Assembly: GCA_910574745.1 (NCBI GenBank)
Contig: CAJTCE010000009.1
Location: 56,418 to 120,417, forward strand
Direction: 5' to 3'
Length of the DNA: 64,000 bases
DNA from: Lachnospiraceae bacterium
GTDB taxonomy: Bacteria > Bacillota > Clostridia > Lachnospirales > Lachnospiraceae
Every line of letters begins with the position of its first letter. The first letter of the stretch is position 1. The position numbers and the translations under genes were made by a program. The notes under the pieces are model-generated. The model worked only from the letters and a program-made list of their open reading frames with translations. It searched no databases and was not told where the DNA came from. This document shows positions 42,410 to 51,159 of this stretch, piece by piece.

Positions 42410-43588
42410 CTACTCTATCTCAACGATTTCCCTTGACGAAAGAGCCGTTTCAATCATTTCATCTATTTTATCAAAAACATTCTGCTCATGAGCCCTGATG
42501 ACTTTTAAATTAGGCTTCGTAACCGGATGCTTTGCCACAAATATGGTGCAACAGTCTTCAAAGGGCTGGATAGAGGTCTCATAGGTATTGATTTTTTCCG
42601 AAATATCCACGATATCCTGTTTATCAAAGGCAATCAAAGGCCGGTATACCGGCATGGTACACACTTCGTTGGTAGCCGCTAATGCCTGCATGGTCTGGGA
42701 AGCAACCTGTCCAATGCTTTCTCCCGTTACCAGTCCAAGACAGCCTGATTCTCCCGCAATCATTTCCGCAATCCGCATCATATAGCGACGCATGATAATG
42801 GTAAGCTCATCATGAGGGCATTTTTCATAAATATAGAGCTGGATTTCCGTAAAATTAATGACATGAAGCTTCATGGGCCCCGCATAAGCCGCCACATATT
42901 TTGCCAGATCCACTACCTTCTGCTTTGCCCGCTCGCTGGTATAAGGAGGCGCATGGAAATAAACCGCTTCCAAGGTTACCCCCCGTTTACTTATCATATA
43001 TCCCGCAACGGGGGAATCGATGCCGCCGGATAAAAGCAGCATCGCCTTTCCGCCTGTTCCCACAGGCATTCCTCCCGGTCCGGGAATAATTTCCGAATAA
43101 ATATAGATCTTTTCCCTGATTTCCACATTCAACTCAATCTCCGGCTTGTGGACATCCACCTTCATATCGGGAAACGCATCTAAAATAATGCCTCCCAGGT
43201 CCGCATTGATTTCCATAGAGGATTTGGGATAATTTTTTCTCGCCCTTCTGGCACAGACCTTGAAGGTCTTATTCTTGTGGGGATAAACGTCATCTATAAA
43301 TTTTATGATATCCTCTCCCAGCTTTTCAAAGCCCTCATCCTCCACATATACAACAGGACAGATGCCGGAAATACCAAACACCTTTCCCAATGCACCCACA
43401 GTCTCGTCAAAATCAAATTCCGAAACTCCGTCCACATAAATCCTTCCCTGGGTTCTTCTGACCGCAAACTCTCCGTCTACTTTGGAAAGGGCAAATTCTA
43501 TCTGCTTAACAAGCGCCTCTTCAAAAATATATCTGTTCTTACCTTTTACGCCGATTTCAGCGTACTTAATCAAAAATGCCGTAAACAT
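42410..43588 (-). CDS. thiI: tRNA 4-thiouridine synthetase ThiI
   Basis: 392 residues. N-terminal ferredoxin-like and THUMP regions (residues 1-165) precede the PP-loop pyrophosphatase AMLLLSGGIDSPVAGY near residue 180. It adenylates U8 of tRNA for sulfur insertion. It ends soon after the synthetase domain, so it lacks the C-terminal rhodanese domain of E. coli ThiI, as is normal in Firmicutes, where a dedicated cysteine desulfurase supplies sulfur. That enzyme is encoded 56 bases upstream. Confidence 0.93.
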   Translation of the reverse strand: MFTAFLIKYAEIGVKGKNRYIFEEALVKQIEFALSKVDGEFAVRRTQGRIYVDGVSEFDFDETVGALGKVFGISGICPVVYVEDEGFEKLGEDIIKFIDDVYPHKNKTFKVCARRARKNYPKSSMEINADLGGIILDAFPDMKVDVHKPEIELNVEIREKIYIYSEIIPGPGGMPVGTGGKAMLLLSGGIDSPVAGYMISKRGVTLEAVYFHAPPYTSERAKQKVVDLAKYVAAYAGPMKLHVINFTEIQLYIYEKCPHDELTIIMRRYMMRIAEMIAGESGCLGLVTGESIGQVASQTMQALAATNEVCTMPVYRPLIAFDKQDIVDISEKINTYETSIQPFEDCCTIFVAKHPVTKPNLKVIRAHEQNVFDKIDEMIETALSSREIVEIE

Positions 43589-43644
43589 ATTGTTCTCCTT
43601 TTGTTATTTAACAGCTTCCATCCATAAAAAAGCCGTCTTTCTTC

Positions 43645-44799
43645 CTAGCGTCTCGTATATCTGCGCAGCATGGGCACAAGCTCGTCAAGACATTCCAACG
43701 TATAATCCAGTTCTTCTTTTGTGGTAAACACGCTGAAGCTGAAACGCAGCGTCGAATCCATCAGCTGCTTTTCAATCCCCATGGATTCCAGTGTGGCGCT
43801 TATGGTGTGCTTATGGGAAGAGCATGCGCTTCCCGAAGATACGTAAACTCCCTTTTCCTCTAAGGCATGAAGAAGCACCTCGCTCCTGATACCCGCAATG
43901 GATGCGCTGACAATATGGGGCGCTCCCGTTTCATCCTGGGGTCCGTTTATATAAATATGGGGCATGAGGCTTATTTCCCTGACGAAATATTCCTTTAACC
44001 GGTACAGCCTTTCCGTATCTTCCGCCAAATCCCTGTAAATTAACTCTGCGGCTTTTCCGATGCCTGCAACACCCGGCACGTTTTCCGTACCCGAGCGGAA
44101 ATTTCTCTGCTGTCCGCCGCCGAAAATAATAGGTTTTATCTTGGTTCTCTCGTCAATATACAAAAATCCCACGCCCTTGGGTCCATGGATTTTGTGTCCG
44201 CTGACAGATACCATATCAATATTCCACTTTTTGGGGAAAAGCTTTAATTTGCCAAAGCCCTGAACCGCATCTACATGGAATAAGGTCCGGGGATTGATTC
44301 TTTTAATCAGCGCACCGGCTTCCTCAATGGGCTGAATAGCTCCCACTTCATTATTGACATACATAATGGAAACCAACAGGGTATCCCTCCGGATTGCCCT
44401 TTCCAGATCCTTCAGACGGATTCGTCCTGTTCTGTCTACGGGAAGATACGTGATTTCAAAGCCCTGCTCTTTTAAATACTCCATTGTCTGCAAAACGGCA
44501 GGATGCTCGATTTTTGTAGTAATCAGATGCTTGCCGGCGCGGTAGTTGGCATATGCCGTTCCTATAAGCGCCCAGTTATCCGCCTCCGTTCCGCCCGAGG
44601 TAAAGAAAATCTCCTTTTCCTGGACCTTCATAATATTCGCAATGGTTTTCTTACTGTACTTTATATATTTCTCGGCTTCCACACCCTTTAAATGCATACT
44701 GGATGGGTTTCCGTAATCTTCTGTCATAATATCCGCAACCAGACGGGCAACCTCAGGGTAGGCTTTCGTCGTTGCGGAATTGTCTAAATATACTTCCAT
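43645..44799 (-). CDS. Cysteine desulfurase (NifS/IscS family, probable ThiI partner NifZ)
   Basis: 384 residues, PLP-dependent. VYLDNSATTKAYPEV begins the family, VSVSGHKIHGPKG near residue 200 holds the PLP lysine, and SSGSACSSHKHTIS near residue 320 holds the active Cys in a loop typical of NifS/IscS. It delivers persulfide sulfur from cysteine. The pairing with thiI mirrors nifZ-thiI in B. subtilis, so 4-thiouridine formation is the likely main use. Confidence 0.93.
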   Translation of the reverse strand: MEVYLDNSATTKAYPEVARLVADIMTEDYGNPSSMHLKGVEAEKYIKYSKKTIANIMKVQEKEIFFTSGGTEADNWALIGTAYANYRAGKHLITTKIEHPAVLQTMEYLKEQGFEITYLPVDRTGRIRLKDLERAIRRDTLLVSIMYVNNEVGAIQPIEEAGALIKRINPRTLFHVDAVQGFGKLKLFPKKWNIDMVSVSGHKIHGPKGVGFLYIDERTKIKPIIFGGGQQRNFRSGTENVPGVAGIGKAAELIYRDLAEDTERLYRLKEYFVREISLMPHIYINGPQDETGAPHIVSASIAGIRSEVLLHALEEKGVYVSSGSACSSHKHTISATLESMGIEKQLMDSTLRFSFSVFTTKEELDYTLECLDELVPMLRRYTRR

Positions 44800-44944
44800 G
44801 ATTAACTCCCTTCATAGGTTCCAACGCAATATTATTCTACTTTTATCATATGAAATTCGTGGTTCCCATGACACTGTCTATTTTTGACAAACCCGTTTTT
44901 TCTTTAATAGTTTTGGCATATTTTCGAAATTTGTTGCATATATT

Positions 44945-45685
44945 TTATTTTTCCAGCTGATACATCAGAATAGACAACAGCGCCATACCCGCCGTTTCCG
45001 TCCTGAGAATCCGCTTTCCAAGGGTAACCGGACAAAACCCTTCTTCTTTTGCAAGCGCAACCTCTTTTGTGTCAAAGCCGCCTTCCGGCCCGATAAAAAC
45101 AGCTACCTTCTGCCCCGGCCTGATGCTATTTATCAGCTCCCTGGTTTTCTCCATTCCCTCCGCCAGCTCATAGGGAAGTATTTTTATTTCCGCAGAGGAA
45201 GCGTAATCTAATGCTTCCTTAAAATTTACTACCTCATGCACCAAAGGCACCTTACCCCGTTTGCTCTGCTTTGCCGCAGCCTCGGCAATCATCTGCCAGC
45301 GTTTTACTTTGGATGCAGCCTTTTTGCTATCCAGCTTTACCACACTGCGCACCATGGCCACGGGAATAATTTCACAGGCCCCCAGCTCCACTGCTTTCTG
45401 AACGATCAGTTCCATTTTATCCCCCTTGGGAAGTCCCTGGAACAGATAAACCCGGCAAGGCAGCTCAACGGCGTCTTCCTTAACAAAGCGGAGTTCACAT
45501 TCTATTTCATCCTCCAAAAAAGAAACGATACCTACGCGGTATTCCTTTCCGTCTGCTCCGTTGGACAGGGCAAGTTCATCCCCCTGCTTCATGCGGAGCA
45601 CATTTTTAATATGATTCACATCATTTCCCCGGATAATGGCGCGATTCCCCTGAATCTGCTCCGGTTCCACAAAAAACTGGTACAT
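44945..45685 (-). CDS. rsmE: 16S rRNA m3U1498 methyltransferase RsmE
   Basis: 246 residues from ATG 45685 (MYQFFVEPEQI), preceded by AGAGGAAAAC; an ATG at 45745 would add 20 residues and lacks a site. SPOUT-fold methyltransferase: GDELALSNG in the N-terminal PUA-like domain, VAVFIGPEGGFDTKEV near residue 190 and LGKRILRTETAGMALL in the knotted SAM site. It methylates U1498 of 16S rRNA. It follows prmA by 103 bases, a pairing conserved in Firmicutes next to dnaJ. Confidence 0.93.
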   Translation of the reverse strand: MYQFFVEPEQIQGNRAIIRGNDVNHIKNVLRMKQGDELALSNGADGKEYRVGIVSFLEDEIECELRFVKEDAVELPCRVYLFQGLPKGDKMELIVQKAVELGACEIIPVAMVRSVVKLDSKKAASKVKRWQMIAEAAAKQSKRGKVPLVHEVVNFKEALDYASSAEIKILPYELAEGMEKTRELINSIRPGQKVAVFIGPEGGFDTKEVALAKEEGFCPVTLGKRILRTETAGMALLSILMYQLEK

Positions 45686-45788
45686 GTTTTCCTCTTTCTC
45701 TTGTCTTACTCCCGGGATAACCGTGGTCACAACCGATATCCCCAACCCTGCTGCCCTCTGTTATCATCTGTGCAGCAGCCTGCTATCC

Positions 45789-46919
45789 TCAGGGCATACG
45801 GGCGGTAACGCTGACCCATTCGTTCTGTTTTGTTACCTCCAATACCTCCATGCCTGCCGCCTTAACCGCATCTGTGACCAGCTGCTCTTTTTCCGCAATG
45901 ATTCCGGAGGTAATGTAAATGCCGCCTTTTTTCAGATGTTGTTTAATAACCGGCGTCAGAGGCAGGAGCACCTCCGCCAGAATATTTGCCACTACAATGT
46001 CATATTTTTCATAGCCGGCCCGGTCCTGAATTTCTTTATCCGTAATAATATTGCCGATCATCATCCGAAAGGCTTCGGGAGATACTTTGTTCATTTCCAT
46101 GTTTTCACGGACAGCTTCCAGCGCACAGGGATCCAAGTCCGTTCCTGCCGCTTCCTTTATGCCGTACATCAAAGCCACTATGGCCAAAATGCCGCTTCCC
46201 GTTCCCACATCTAAAAGCACCGTATCCGGCGTTATATATTTTTTCAACTGTCTGATGCAAAGCTGGGTAGTCTCATGCATTCCGGTTCCGAAAGCCGTTC
46301 CCGGGTCAATATGCAAAACCTTCTTATCCCGGTCCTCGGGCTTTACTTCTTCCCAGGAAGGCGTAACCAGCAAATCGTCAATGTAAAACTGATGAAAGAA
46401 TTCCTTCCAGTTGTTCATCCAGTCTTTATCCTCTGTTTCGGAAACCACAATACTGCCTTCTCCGATATCCATGTACTGACGGATTGCCTCAAGCTTTTCC
46501 TCTACGGCCTTTATCAAGGCTTCCATGTCCACGGGTTGTCCGCTGCTTACGCAGAAATAGGAGTTGTCGACTCCGTCGCCCAGGCCGGCGCCAAGTTTCC
46601 CTCTTGCTGCGCCTTCCGTCGTTTCTTTCGACTTTTCTCCGAGTTCAGGCTTCTCTCCTGATTCTGACTTCCCACCTGCTGCAGAATCCACTTCGCCGCT
46701 GACTTCATCGGGCACCTCAACAAAAAAGCTGAGATACGCAATACCGTCGTCCTCCGGCCCGTCGGGAAGAATGTCCACAAACATCTGCTCCTTCTCCCAT
46801 GCGCTCAAAGGCACATGATCCTCTATCATGGCGCCTTCCAGCCCGATATCATACAGGTCGGAGATAATAATGTCTTCCGCCTCTGTTACTGTTTTAATTG
46901 TCAGTTTTTTCCACTTCAT
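45789..46919 (-). CDS. prmA: Ribosomal protein L11 methyltransferase PrmA, with low-complexity insert
   Basis: 376 residues against about 310 for typical Firmicute PrmA. The catalytic half is intact: HIDPGTAFGTGMHETTQLC, LLDVGTGSGILAIVAL for SAM binding, and VVANILAEVLLPL. The excess is a Gly/Ser/Glu/Lys-rich segment at about residues 72-119 (DNA 46563-46706) between two parts of the substrate-recognition domain. It methylates L11. It is 143 bases downstream of hisD. Confidence 0.92.
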   Translation of the reverse strand: MKWKKLTIKTVTEAEDIIISDLYDIGLEGAMIEDHVPLSAWEKEQMFVDILPDGPEDDGIAYLSFFVEVPDEVSGEVDSAAGGKSESGEKPELGEKSKETTEGAARGKLGAGLGDGVDNSYFCVSSGQPVDMEALIKAVEEKLEAIRQYMDIGEGSIVVSETEDKDWMNNWKEFFHQFYIDDLLVTPSWEEVKPEDRDKKVLHIDPGTAFGTGMHETTQLCIRQLKKYITPDTVLLDVGTGSGILAIVALMYGIKEAAGTDLDPCALEAVRENMEMNKVSPEAFRMMIGNIITDKEIQDRAGYEKYDIVVANILAEVLLPLTPVIKQHLKKGGIYITSGIIAEKEQLVTDAVKAAGMEVLEVTKQNEWVSVTARMP

Positions 46920-47062
46920 AAGGCTCCCTATAAAAGTCCGGATAAACCGGTCTGTTTCTTCTATCTTCTTTTATCTTCTTTTATCACATTTTCAACTCTT
47001 TATCATGACTTTACTCTTATCCCATATCATAACGCCCCGCCGCATCATAAATCCAAGACATT

Positions 47063-48325
47063 CTACTTCATTCGCAGGGCAACCGACATTTCATGTGCCG
47101 CCAGTCCTTCCGTATGGGCCATGGTCATGCAGGTTTCCGACAGATTTTTTAAGCCTTCCTTTGTGATATATTGTACAAAAGAGGTCTTTAAGAAAGTGCC
47201 GACCCATACGCCATTGGAAAATCTGGCGTTCTTCATGGTGGGCAGGGTATGGTTGGTGCCGGAGCAGTAGTCTCCCAATGCCACAGGCGCATCCTCCCCG
47301 ATAAAGAGAGAACCGAACTGATACAGTTTTTGGCTGTATTCTTTAGGATCCTTCGTATGTACTTCCAAATGTTCAGGCGCCGCTTCATTGGCAATCCGCG
47401 CCATTTCTTCCATATCCTCCGCAATGATAATGGTGCCGTTATCCTCAAAGCTCTGCATTGCCGCTTCTCCTGTAGACAGCTTGCCGGCAAGCTCTTCCAT
47501 AGCCTTTAGAATCTCCGGGACCTTGCTCTCATCCGTAGTGACCAGAATGGATTTGGCAAAAGCATCATGCTCGCTCTGGGCCAACAGATCAATGGCAATA
47601 TATTCCGGGTTTGCCGTTTCATCAGCCACAATCAGCACTTCACTGGGGCCCGCAAGAGAATCAATTCCTACCGTTCCCATTACCTGACGCTTTGCTTCCG
47701 TTACATAACGGTTTCCGGGTCCGGCGATCAAATCAACCCCGGCAATGGATTTTGTTCCGTATGCCAGCGCCGCAACAGCCTGAGCGCCGCCCACTGTATA
47801 GATTTCATCCGCTCCCGCTATATCCATAGCCACTAAGGTTGCAGGATGAATGGTTCCGAATTGTTTATTTGCAGGGGAGCATGCAGCCACCCGTTTTACG
47901 CCCGCTATCTTTGCCGGAATCGTCAGCATCAATGCCGTGCTGGGCAGAGGAAACCTGCCTCCCGGCACATAAAGTCCCGCTCCGTCAACAGGAATCAGCC
48001 GGTGTCCCAGCTCCACGCCCGCCACCGGACTCTCTATATCCAAAGGTTTGATACACTCAAGCTGTGCCTTGGCATAAAAGGAAATCTGTTCCGCCGCCTT
48101 TTTAAAGCTCTCCACAACCTTGGGATCAACCTGTTCATATGCTTTATCAATATCCGCTTTCGTTACCCGGATATCCTTTAACTCTGCATGATCAAACTTC
48201 TTTGCAAAATCCCTTAAAGCCTCGTCCCCACGCTGACGGACTTCACATATAATATCCGCAACCGCCTTTGTAGCCTGTGCATCCCGCACTTCCTTGGCCT
48301 CTTTTGCCGTTTTATAGTATCTCAT
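47063..48325 (-). CDS. hisD: Histidinol dehydrogenase
   Basis: 420 residues. IPVDGAGLYVPGG, YTVGGAQAVAALAYGT, DLIAGPGNRYVTEAKR and LAGPSEVLIVADE are HisD signatures, with metal-binding Gln/His residues in LAQSEHD and the C-terminal GLAAHEMSV. It oxidises histidinol to histidine with two NAD. No other his gene lies in the window, so it is either detached from the his operon or a paralogue for a related alcohol. A strong promoter precedes it at 48377-48405. Confidence 0.93.
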   Translation of the reverse strand: MRYYKTAKEAKEVRDAQATKAVADIICEVRQRGDEALRDFAKKFDHAELKDIRVTKADIDKAYEQVDPKVVESFKKAAEQISFYAKAQLECIKPLDIESPVAGVELGHRLIPVDGAGLYVPGGRFPLPSTALMLTIPAKIAGVKRVAACSPANKQFGTIHPATLVAMDIAGADEIYTVGGAQAVAALAYGTKSIAGVDLIAGPGNRYVTEAKRQVMGTVGIDSLAGPSEVLIVADETANPEYIAIDLLAQSEHDAFAKSILVTTDESKVPEILKAMEELAGKLSTGEAAMQSFEDNGTIIIAEDMEEMARIANEAAPEHLEVHTKDPKEYSQKLYQFGSLFIGEDAPVALGDYCSGTNHTLPTMKNARFSNGVWVGTFLKTSFVQYITKEGLKNLSETCMTMAHTEGLAAHEMSVALRMK

Positions 48326-48376
48326 GGCTTTCTTCTCCTAAATCTATAGCTATTTAAGCAATTATCTGCTATGGCT

Positions 48377-48405
48377 ATTGTATCAGCAGATGAAAGGATA
48401 GTCAA
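48377..48405 (-). promoter_or_regulatory. hisD promoter
   Basis: TTGACT (48405-48400), 17 bases, TACAAT (48382-48377) on the minus strand; AGGAGAAG stands before ATG 48325. Confidence 0.78.
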
Positions 48406-48447
48406 AATTTTTCTTCAAATGCCGGCAGAAAACAAGCAGTTGTCACT

Positions 48448-49665
48448 TTACGCCATTTTAACAACAAGCGTTATATAAAAGCTTTCATTACGAATATCTG
48501 CATATACCTCTCCATTCATAAGCCCCATCAGTCTTTTGCATATGAAAAGCCCAAGCCCGTTGCCCTGCACCCTGTCCGCATTATTTCCACGATGAAAGCT
48601 CTCGAATATCTGAGGCAACTCTTTCGCTTCAAGCGTACAGCCTGTATTTGATACCGTGATAAGCTCACATCCGTCCATTTTATCAAAGCTAATCTCAATT
48701 CGTCTGCCGTTACCGTATTTGATCGCATTTTCCATCAGATTTTGCAGACACTCTGCCAGGCGGTCGGGGTCGCAGGAAAGAATGCAGTCATCATATTTCC
48801 AAATCGCAAACTCCGTTCCCGACATGGCAAGCCGGGGAGCATATCTCGCCTCTATTCTTGTGATGATATCGCTTAAAAAAGCCTCTCCCTGTGTGACCTC
48901 AAAGCTCATAAAGTCCTCGCTTGCCGCCTTTGTGATCTCGCTGACAAAACGCTCTATCTCATCTGCACGGATATTGATGCTCTCAGCGGCAGCACGTCGT
49001 TTTCCCTCGTCCTTGTATAATCCCTTGGCAAGCGCCTTCGCATTGAGCTTGATCGCCGACAAAGGCGTTTTAATGTCGTGGGAAAGGGAGAGCAGCAACA
49101 GTTTTTTGTCCCTCTGCATCGTGATTTCTTTTTTGCGGCTGTCCTCGATACTCTCACGAAGAAGATTCACACCCCATGTGAATTTACCGAAGAAACGGCT
49201 TTTTTCTTCGGGTATCGCAACAGCAAGATTGCCCCTTGCAAGCTCCTGTGGAACATGGTTCAACCTGCCGAACGGCACGATGATATGCCCCCGGATATAA
49301 CACAAAAGACCAATCATCAGCACAAACAGCGCACCCAATGCACAGTTAACCGCCGCAATACTGTACTGTCCGTTTCCGACAGTATACTCAACACGGTAAA
49401 GCGTTCCGCCCGCTTCTATGATCAGATAATGCTCATCGGAGGCGAACAGTTCGCCGTCATCAGCCCCCGACACCCCCGTAATATGGGGATATTTTTCAAG
49501 CTCATAATTGCCTGTTTCCGCTATCTCATCTGCAAGCCGCTTGGCTTCAACACGATAAATGCCTTCATTTCTGTCTTTTACTCCCACAAGAAACAGATCC
49601 AATACCGCCGTCAGCAGAAGAAATACAATTATCACTGCAATACACAATCTTTTGAAAGCCTTCAT
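48448..49665 (-). CDS. Sensor histidine kinase of the ABC-linked two-component system
   Basis: 405 residues. Two membrane helices (about residues 8-28 and 110-130) flank a small extracellular domain of about 80 residues. A HAMP-like segment follows, then LSLSHDIKTPLSAIKLN with the phospho-accepting His near residue 202, ENAIKYGN (N box) and GNGLGLFICKRLM (G box). Its ATG overlaps the response regulator stop (ATGA at 49662-49665). Signal unknown; kinases of this arrangement next to FtsX-type exporters often respond to antimicrobial peptides (inference). Confidence 0.92.
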   Translation of the reverse strand: MKAFKRLCIAVIIVFLLLTAVLDLFLVGVKDRNEGIYRVEAKRLADEIAETGNYELEKYPHITGVSGADDGELFASDEHYLIIEAGGTLYRVEYTVGNGQYSIAAVNCALGALFVLMIGLLCYIRGHIIVPFGRLNHVPQELARGNLAVAIPEEKSRFFGKFTWGVNLLRESIEDSRKKEITMQRDKKLLLLSLSHDIKTPLSAIKLNAKALAKGLYKDEGKRRAAAESINIRADEIERFVSEITKAASEDFMSFEVTQGEAFLSDIITRIEARYAPRLAMSGTEFAIWKYDDCILSCDPDRLAECLQNLMENAIKYGNGRRIEISFDKMDGCELITVSNTGCTLEAKELPQIFESFHRGNNADRVQGNGLGLFICKRLMGLMNGEVYADIRNESFYITLVVKMA

Positions 49666-50324
49666 ACAAACTTATACCCCACACCCCAGACAGTAAGCAA
49701 ACGCTTTGCATTTTTCGGATCATCACCGAGCTTCTGCCGAAGGCGGTTGATATGCACATGGAGCGTCTGCAGTTCCGAATCGCTGTCACTGCCCCAGACA
49801 GTGCCAAACAGGTACTCTTTTTTCAGAGCTTTACCCTGATTCTCAAGTAAAAGCGCCAACAGGTCAAATTCCTTTGCAGGCAGTTCTACGGGTTTGCCGT
49901 CGATGACTGCTGTTTTATCTACAAGATTGAGTGTCACACCGTCCGCCGACAATGTATCACGCTGATACCGCCGTTTGAATATCCCTTTGATCTTAGCCAT
50001 AAGAATATCAATGTCATAGGGCTTTTCTATATAATCATCAGCACCGAGGTCAAAGCCGTTCAGCTTATCCTCCTTACCCGTCCTTGAACTTACAATCAGT
50101 ATAGGAGTATCCGCATTTTCCCGTAGCTTGGAGCAGACCGCAAAGCCATTCTCATCGGGAAGATTGATGTCAAGCACCACAAGTCTTGCGCCATATCGTT
50201 CAAAAAGCTGTATGGCACGCTCTCCGCCAGCCACGCTTGACACAGTATAGCCCTCGTCACGCAGGAAGTCCGTCAACAAGTCAGCCAGTTCCTTATCGTC
50301 TTCTACTATCAGAATATCGGTCAT
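49662..50324 (-). CDS. OmpR-family response regulator
   Basis: 220 residues. The receiver has EDD at residues 8-10, phosphorylation site Asp52 in VVLDINLPD, and Lys in SSRTGKEDK; the winged helix is at residues 125-220 (LPAKEFDLLALLLENQG ... LQTLHVHINRLRQKLG). It is 51 bases after the ABC ATPase gene. Direct TTAAC repeats at the operon promoter (53571-53588) suggest autoregulation. Confidence 0.93.
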   Translation of the reverse strand: MTDILIVEDDKELADLLTDFLRDEGYTVSSVAGGERAIQLFERYGARLVVLDINLPDENGFAVCSKLRENADTPILIVSSRTGKEDKLNGFDLGADDYIEKPYDIDILMAKIKGIFKRRYQRDTLSADGVTLNLVDKTAVIDGKPVELPAKEFDLLALLLENQGKALKKEYLFGTVWGSDSDSELQTLHVHINRLRQKLGDDPKNAKRLLTVWGVGYKFV

Positions 50325-50375
50325 AAGATTACCTCCTACATGTCTTGTACCATATCAGAATAGATATGGCAAGTA

Positions 50376-51146
50376 TTACCAGCCCTGTTCCATAAGCCAG
50401 TTGTTCAGTTCTCTTTCACGGTCGCGAAGCTCCTTGTTGCCGCCGTCAAAATGTCCCATTTCTTTTTCGCCGACGATACTGCCGTCCACAATGTAAAGCA
50501 CCCTGCTGCACTTGGCGGCAACCTTTACATCGTGTGTCACGCACATGATCGTCGTACCGTCACGGTTTAAGGATAGCAGCTCGTTCATGACCTCATCAGA
50601 GCTTGCACGGTTCAATGCGCCTGTGGGCTCATCGGCAAAGATCATCCTAGGATTGTTTATCATACTGCGGCAGATACAAGCCCTCTGAAGCTGTCCGCCC
50701 GACACCTCGTTGATATCGTTGCCGCACACATCGTCAATGCCGAGCCTGTGCATGAGCGCTCTGCCACGCTCCTCGATCTGCCTACGGCTCTCTATATTTT
50801 TTTTCGACTTTACCGCAGGAAAAATGATATTATCAAGCACCGAAAGATTTTTCATCATATACATCTGCTGAAAAATAAAACCCATTTCATCAAGTCTGAG
50901 CTTTGCAAGCTCCTTGTCGCTAAGCTTTGCCGTTTCTTTGCCGTTAAAGAACACCTCTCCTGCGGTCACTCTATCCATTCCCGAAGCGCAGTAGAGCAGC
51001 GTGCTTTTGCCTGAGCCGGAGGGTCCCATGACAGCTACCATTTCGCCTTCGCCAATTGTCAGGTCGATATTTTTCAACACATTGTTCTGATGTTTATTCA
51101 CGATATATGTCTTGCAAAGTCCCTTTGCCTGTAAAACCGTATTCAT
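50376..51146 (-). CDS. ABC transporter ATPase (MacB/LolD type)
   Basis: 256 residues. Walker A GPSGSGKST near residue 40, Q-loop in FIFQQMYMM, signature VSGGQLQRACICR, Walker B MIFADEPTGALN and H-loop CVTHDVKVA are all intact. The DEPTGALN sequence is typical of the FtsE/MacB/BceA group, which works by mechanotransmission with FtsX-type permeases. It is 13 bases after the permease gene. Confidence 0.93.
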   Translation of the reverse strand: MNTVLQAKGLCKTYIVNKHQNNVLKNIDLTIGEGEMVAVMGPSGSGKSTLLYCASGMDRVTAGEVFFNGKETAKLSDKELAKLRLDEMGFIFQQMYMMKNLSVLDNIIFPAVKSKKNIESRRQIEERGRALMHRLGIDDVCGNDINEVSGGQLQRACICRSMINNPRMIFADEPTGALNRASSDEVMNELLSLNRDGTTIMCVTHDVKVAAKCSRVLYIVDGSIVGEKEMGHFDGGNKELRDRERELNNWLMEQGW

Positions 51147-51159
51147 TATGTTATCCTCC

